This document shows positions 27,243-28,701 of a stretch of 28,701 bases of DNA, in pieces (the stretch's first letter is position 1; each line of letters starts with the position of its first letter). The notes under the pieces are model-generated. The model was not told the DNA's origin, searched no databases, and worked only from the letters and a program-made list of their open reading frames with translations. The DNA comes from a virus. Position numbers and translations under genes: made by a program. The stretch lies in IMG/VR virus record IMGVR_UViG_3300006637_000021, positions 1 to 28,701 of that record. The stretch is one strand, 5' to 3'.

Positions 27243-28115
27243 GTGGCAAAGTGGAATTCTCAAACTACAATTGGTGGCACGGCCGTCGCGGTTGATGACC
27301 TGCTGTTGTTGAGTGATCAGTCGCAAGCGGCTGGTAGTCGCGATCGAAACATTAGCGTGAGTGACCTGTCGTATGCGACGGGTCGTTTCAGTGTTGGGCA
27401 GACGGGTCATGGGTTGAGCGTGGGTGACTGCGTTTGGTTTGATGGCGCGGATTACGTGGAGGCCACGGCGGACACTAAAAGCAACGCGCGGGTTATTGGC
27501 GTGATTGTTGAAGTGATTGACGTGGATAACATCGTGATTCAGTCGACTGGTTTTGCGTTTGGCTTGAGTGGATTGTCTGCTGGTAGCACGTATTACCTTC
27601 AGGATGCGGGTGGGCTTGGCACGTCACCGGGCACGGTTGTCGTGCCGGTGTTGTTGGCTTCGTCAACGTCGACTGGTTGGTTGTTGTTTGCTGCGCAGAA
27701 TGAACCGGACGTGGAGGAGGGAACGTGGACTCCTGCGTACGACTTTCATCTTGGCGGTAGTGTAACGACGATTGACACGTATGGTCGGTACCTGCGCGTT
27801 GGGAATCTAGTGTCGTTTTGGTGTCGTATTGCGACGGCTAGCCTTAGTAGTCCAAATGGTTACGCTTATGTCAGCGGCCTTCCGTTCGTGAGTAACAGCA
27901 CAACAAACTACCGGGCGGGTGTAGCGATTGGCGCTGCGGTTGACTTTGCAACGTCTAAAACGCAACTGTTTGCGTTCGTGACCGACAATAATTCGATTGT
28001 GTATATTGCGGATAACACTTCGAATGGAACCATAAGTTACTTGAGTAATACTGACTTCGCTTCCGGTAGTGGCGATAACGTGTTGATCTTGGGTGGTTCG
28101 TACGCGACAGCGTAG
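27243..28115 (+). CDS. tail fibre / receptor-binding protein
   Basis: A 290-residue protein starting at GTG behind GGAGGGAGCGTAAGC. The first 60 residues (NSQTTIGGTAVAVDDLLLLS, NISVSDLSYATG) resemble the head of short phage fibres. Residues 70-150 form repeated beta segments (GLSVGDCVWFDGADYV, GLSAGSTYYLQDAGGL). The last 130 begin with EEGTWTPAYDFHLGG, then YGRYLRVGNLVSFWCRIATA and SGLPFVSNS, which I know as the C-terminal jelly-roll of many fibre and appendage proteins (GTWTP...Y...G..V). Likely trimeric and host-range determining. It follows the tip protein directly. Confidence 0.72.
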   Translation: MAKWNSQTTIGGTAVAVDDLLLLSDQSQAAGSRDRNISVSDLSYATGRFSVGQTGHGLSVGDCVWFDGADYVEATADTKSNARVIGVIVEVIDVDNIVIQSTGFAFGLSGLSAGSTYYLQDAGGLGTSPGTVVVPVLLASSTSTGWLLFAAQNEPDVEEGTWTPAYDFHLGGSVTTIDTYGRYLRVGNLVSFWCRIATASLSSPNGYAYVSGLPFVSNSTTNYRAGVAIGAAVDFATSKTQLFAFVTDNNSIVYIADNTSNGTISYLSNTDFASGSGDNVLILGGSYATA

Positions 28116-28124
28116 GAGGGTGTC

Positions 28125-28394
28125 ATGGCTTTGACTGAGGAAACCATCATTGACCGCTTGGAAGTTTTAACGGACGGTAGCGTCCAAGTTCGTGAAGCAA
28201 CACGCATCAAGCGTGACGATCGCGTGGTGAGTGAAACGTACCACCGGCGTGTCGTAAGCATCATGGACTCCAACCCTGACCTTTCATTCCTGGACGCGGC
28301 ATCGCAAGCTGTAGTGCTTGCCGCACGTACCCCTGAGAGGCTGTCAGCAGCCCAGGAACGGCTTGCAGCATTGGCAGCAGCTGATGGCGCATGA
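28125..28394 (+). CDS. small helical protein after the tail fibre
   Basis: An 89-residue protein with a good ribosome binding site (TAGGAGGGTGTC). It begins ALTEETIIDRLEVLTDGSVQ and REATRIKRDDRVVSETYHRR, then has ASQAVVLAARTPERLSAAQE. I recognise this general type (EETIIDRLEVLEDGSVQVR-like) from phage genes placed after tail fibres, where it is uncharacterised; it could be a fibre assembly factor. Its end overlaps the next gene by eleven bases. Confidence 0.62.
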   Translation: MALTEETIIDRLEVLTDGSVQVREATRIKRDDRVVSETYHRRVVSIMDSNPDLSFLDAASQAVVLAARTPERLSAAQERLAALAAADGA

Positions 28395-28701
28395 AGACAG
28401 TTACAAGCCCACCAGAGGCATGAGAACGGAAGCAGCGCGTGGCCTTGAATGGCGACGGGAGTACGGTCGGGGTGGCACGGAAGTTGGTGTCGCCCGCGCA
28501 CGCGACATCGTGAACAATCGAAACCTGAGCGTTGACACGATCCGGCGCATGAACTCTTACTTTGCGCGGCATGAGGTGGACAAGGAGGGTGAAGGCTGGA
28601 GTCCAAGTGAACCTGGTTACCCTTCCGCTGGCAGGATCGCGTGGGCATTGTGGGGTGGTGACGCGGGCCGGTCTTTCGCGCGTACCGTGTTGAGGCATGA
28701 G
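28384..28701 (+). CDS. conserved phage protein, open at window end (EVDKxGEGW family)
   Basis: An open frame of 106 codons from ATG 28384 to the last base with no stop in the window. It begins MAHEDSYKPTRGMRTEAARG and contains YGRGGTEVGVARARDIVNN, IRRMNSYFARHEVDKEGEGW, YPSAGRIAWALWGGDAGRSF and ends TVLRHE. I recognise this small domain from many phages, often fused to, or beside, head or tail structural proteins; its function is unknown. If the molecule is circular it continues with four residues (AAPA) and stops at bases 13-15, overlapping the endolysin GTG. Confidence 0.75.
   Translation, partial: MAHEDSYKPTRGMRTEAARGLEWRREYGRGGTEVGVARARDIVNNRNLSVDTIRRMNSYFARHEVDKEGEGWSPSEPGYPSAGRIAWALWGGDAGRSFARTVLRHE

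Overview
This window reads as a complete, or nearly complete, small genome of a tailed dsDNA phage, most likely a siphovirus. It has a full set of head, neck, long-tail, packaging, lysis, recombination and replication genes. I see no integrase, repressor or partition operon, no rRNA or tRNA gene, and no CRISPR array or insertion sequence. The host is suggested, not proven, to be in the Deinococcus-Thermus group. The single-stranded DNA-binding protein carries two OB folds in one chain and ends in an acidic DLPF tip, which is the Deinococcus/Thermus SSB architecture. Strong AGGAGG ribosome binding sites and TTGACA promoters fit but do not discriminate.

The two ends of the window appear to be contiguous. 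The last gene (28384 onward) is open at base 28701; continued at base 1 it gains four codons and stops at TGA 13-15. That stop overlaps the GTG start of the endolysin at base 12 in the GTGA arrangement used repeatedly in this phage. Read as a circle, the map has three transcription units. (1) A leftward early unit (7105 to 2455) encodes small proteins, a RecT-like annealase, a Gam-like end-binding protein, the SSB, a C5 cytosine methyltransferase and more small proteins. (2) A rightward unit (7206 to 8422) encodes seven very small proteins, headed by a helix-turn-helix protein, and ends in paired hairpins. (3) A long rightward unit starts at about 8.6 kb with a promoter and folded leader. It runs through replication genes (PD-(D/E)XK-like protein, replication initiator with internal iterons, RusA resolvase, SANT plus zinc-ribbon protein), a ParB-like/Mom DNA modification pair, terminase, portal, capsid, neck, tail and fibre genes, across the window junction into the lysis cassette, and stops at the hairpin at 2412-2431.

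The divergent control point at 7142-7185 is a perfect palindrome whose two arms supply the -35 boxes of opposite promoters. A close copy of its leftward half, with its leader, lies at 3589-3660. The RecT-like, Gam-like and SSB proteins form a recombination module, RusA resolves branches, and terminase packages the product. Two DNA modification enzymes (C5-MTase and Mom-like) probably protect the genome from host nucleases.

The strongest candidate for something undescribed is inside the methyltransferase gene. A second reading frame, with its own well-placed Shine-Dalgarno and ATG-ATG start, encodes a 175-176 residue protein with repeated WPTP motifs and a WVEWLMGFPTGW block. I recognise this as a phage protein family usually seen as a separate gene. 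Both frames keep their conserved motifs, so this looks like an overprinted gene pair.
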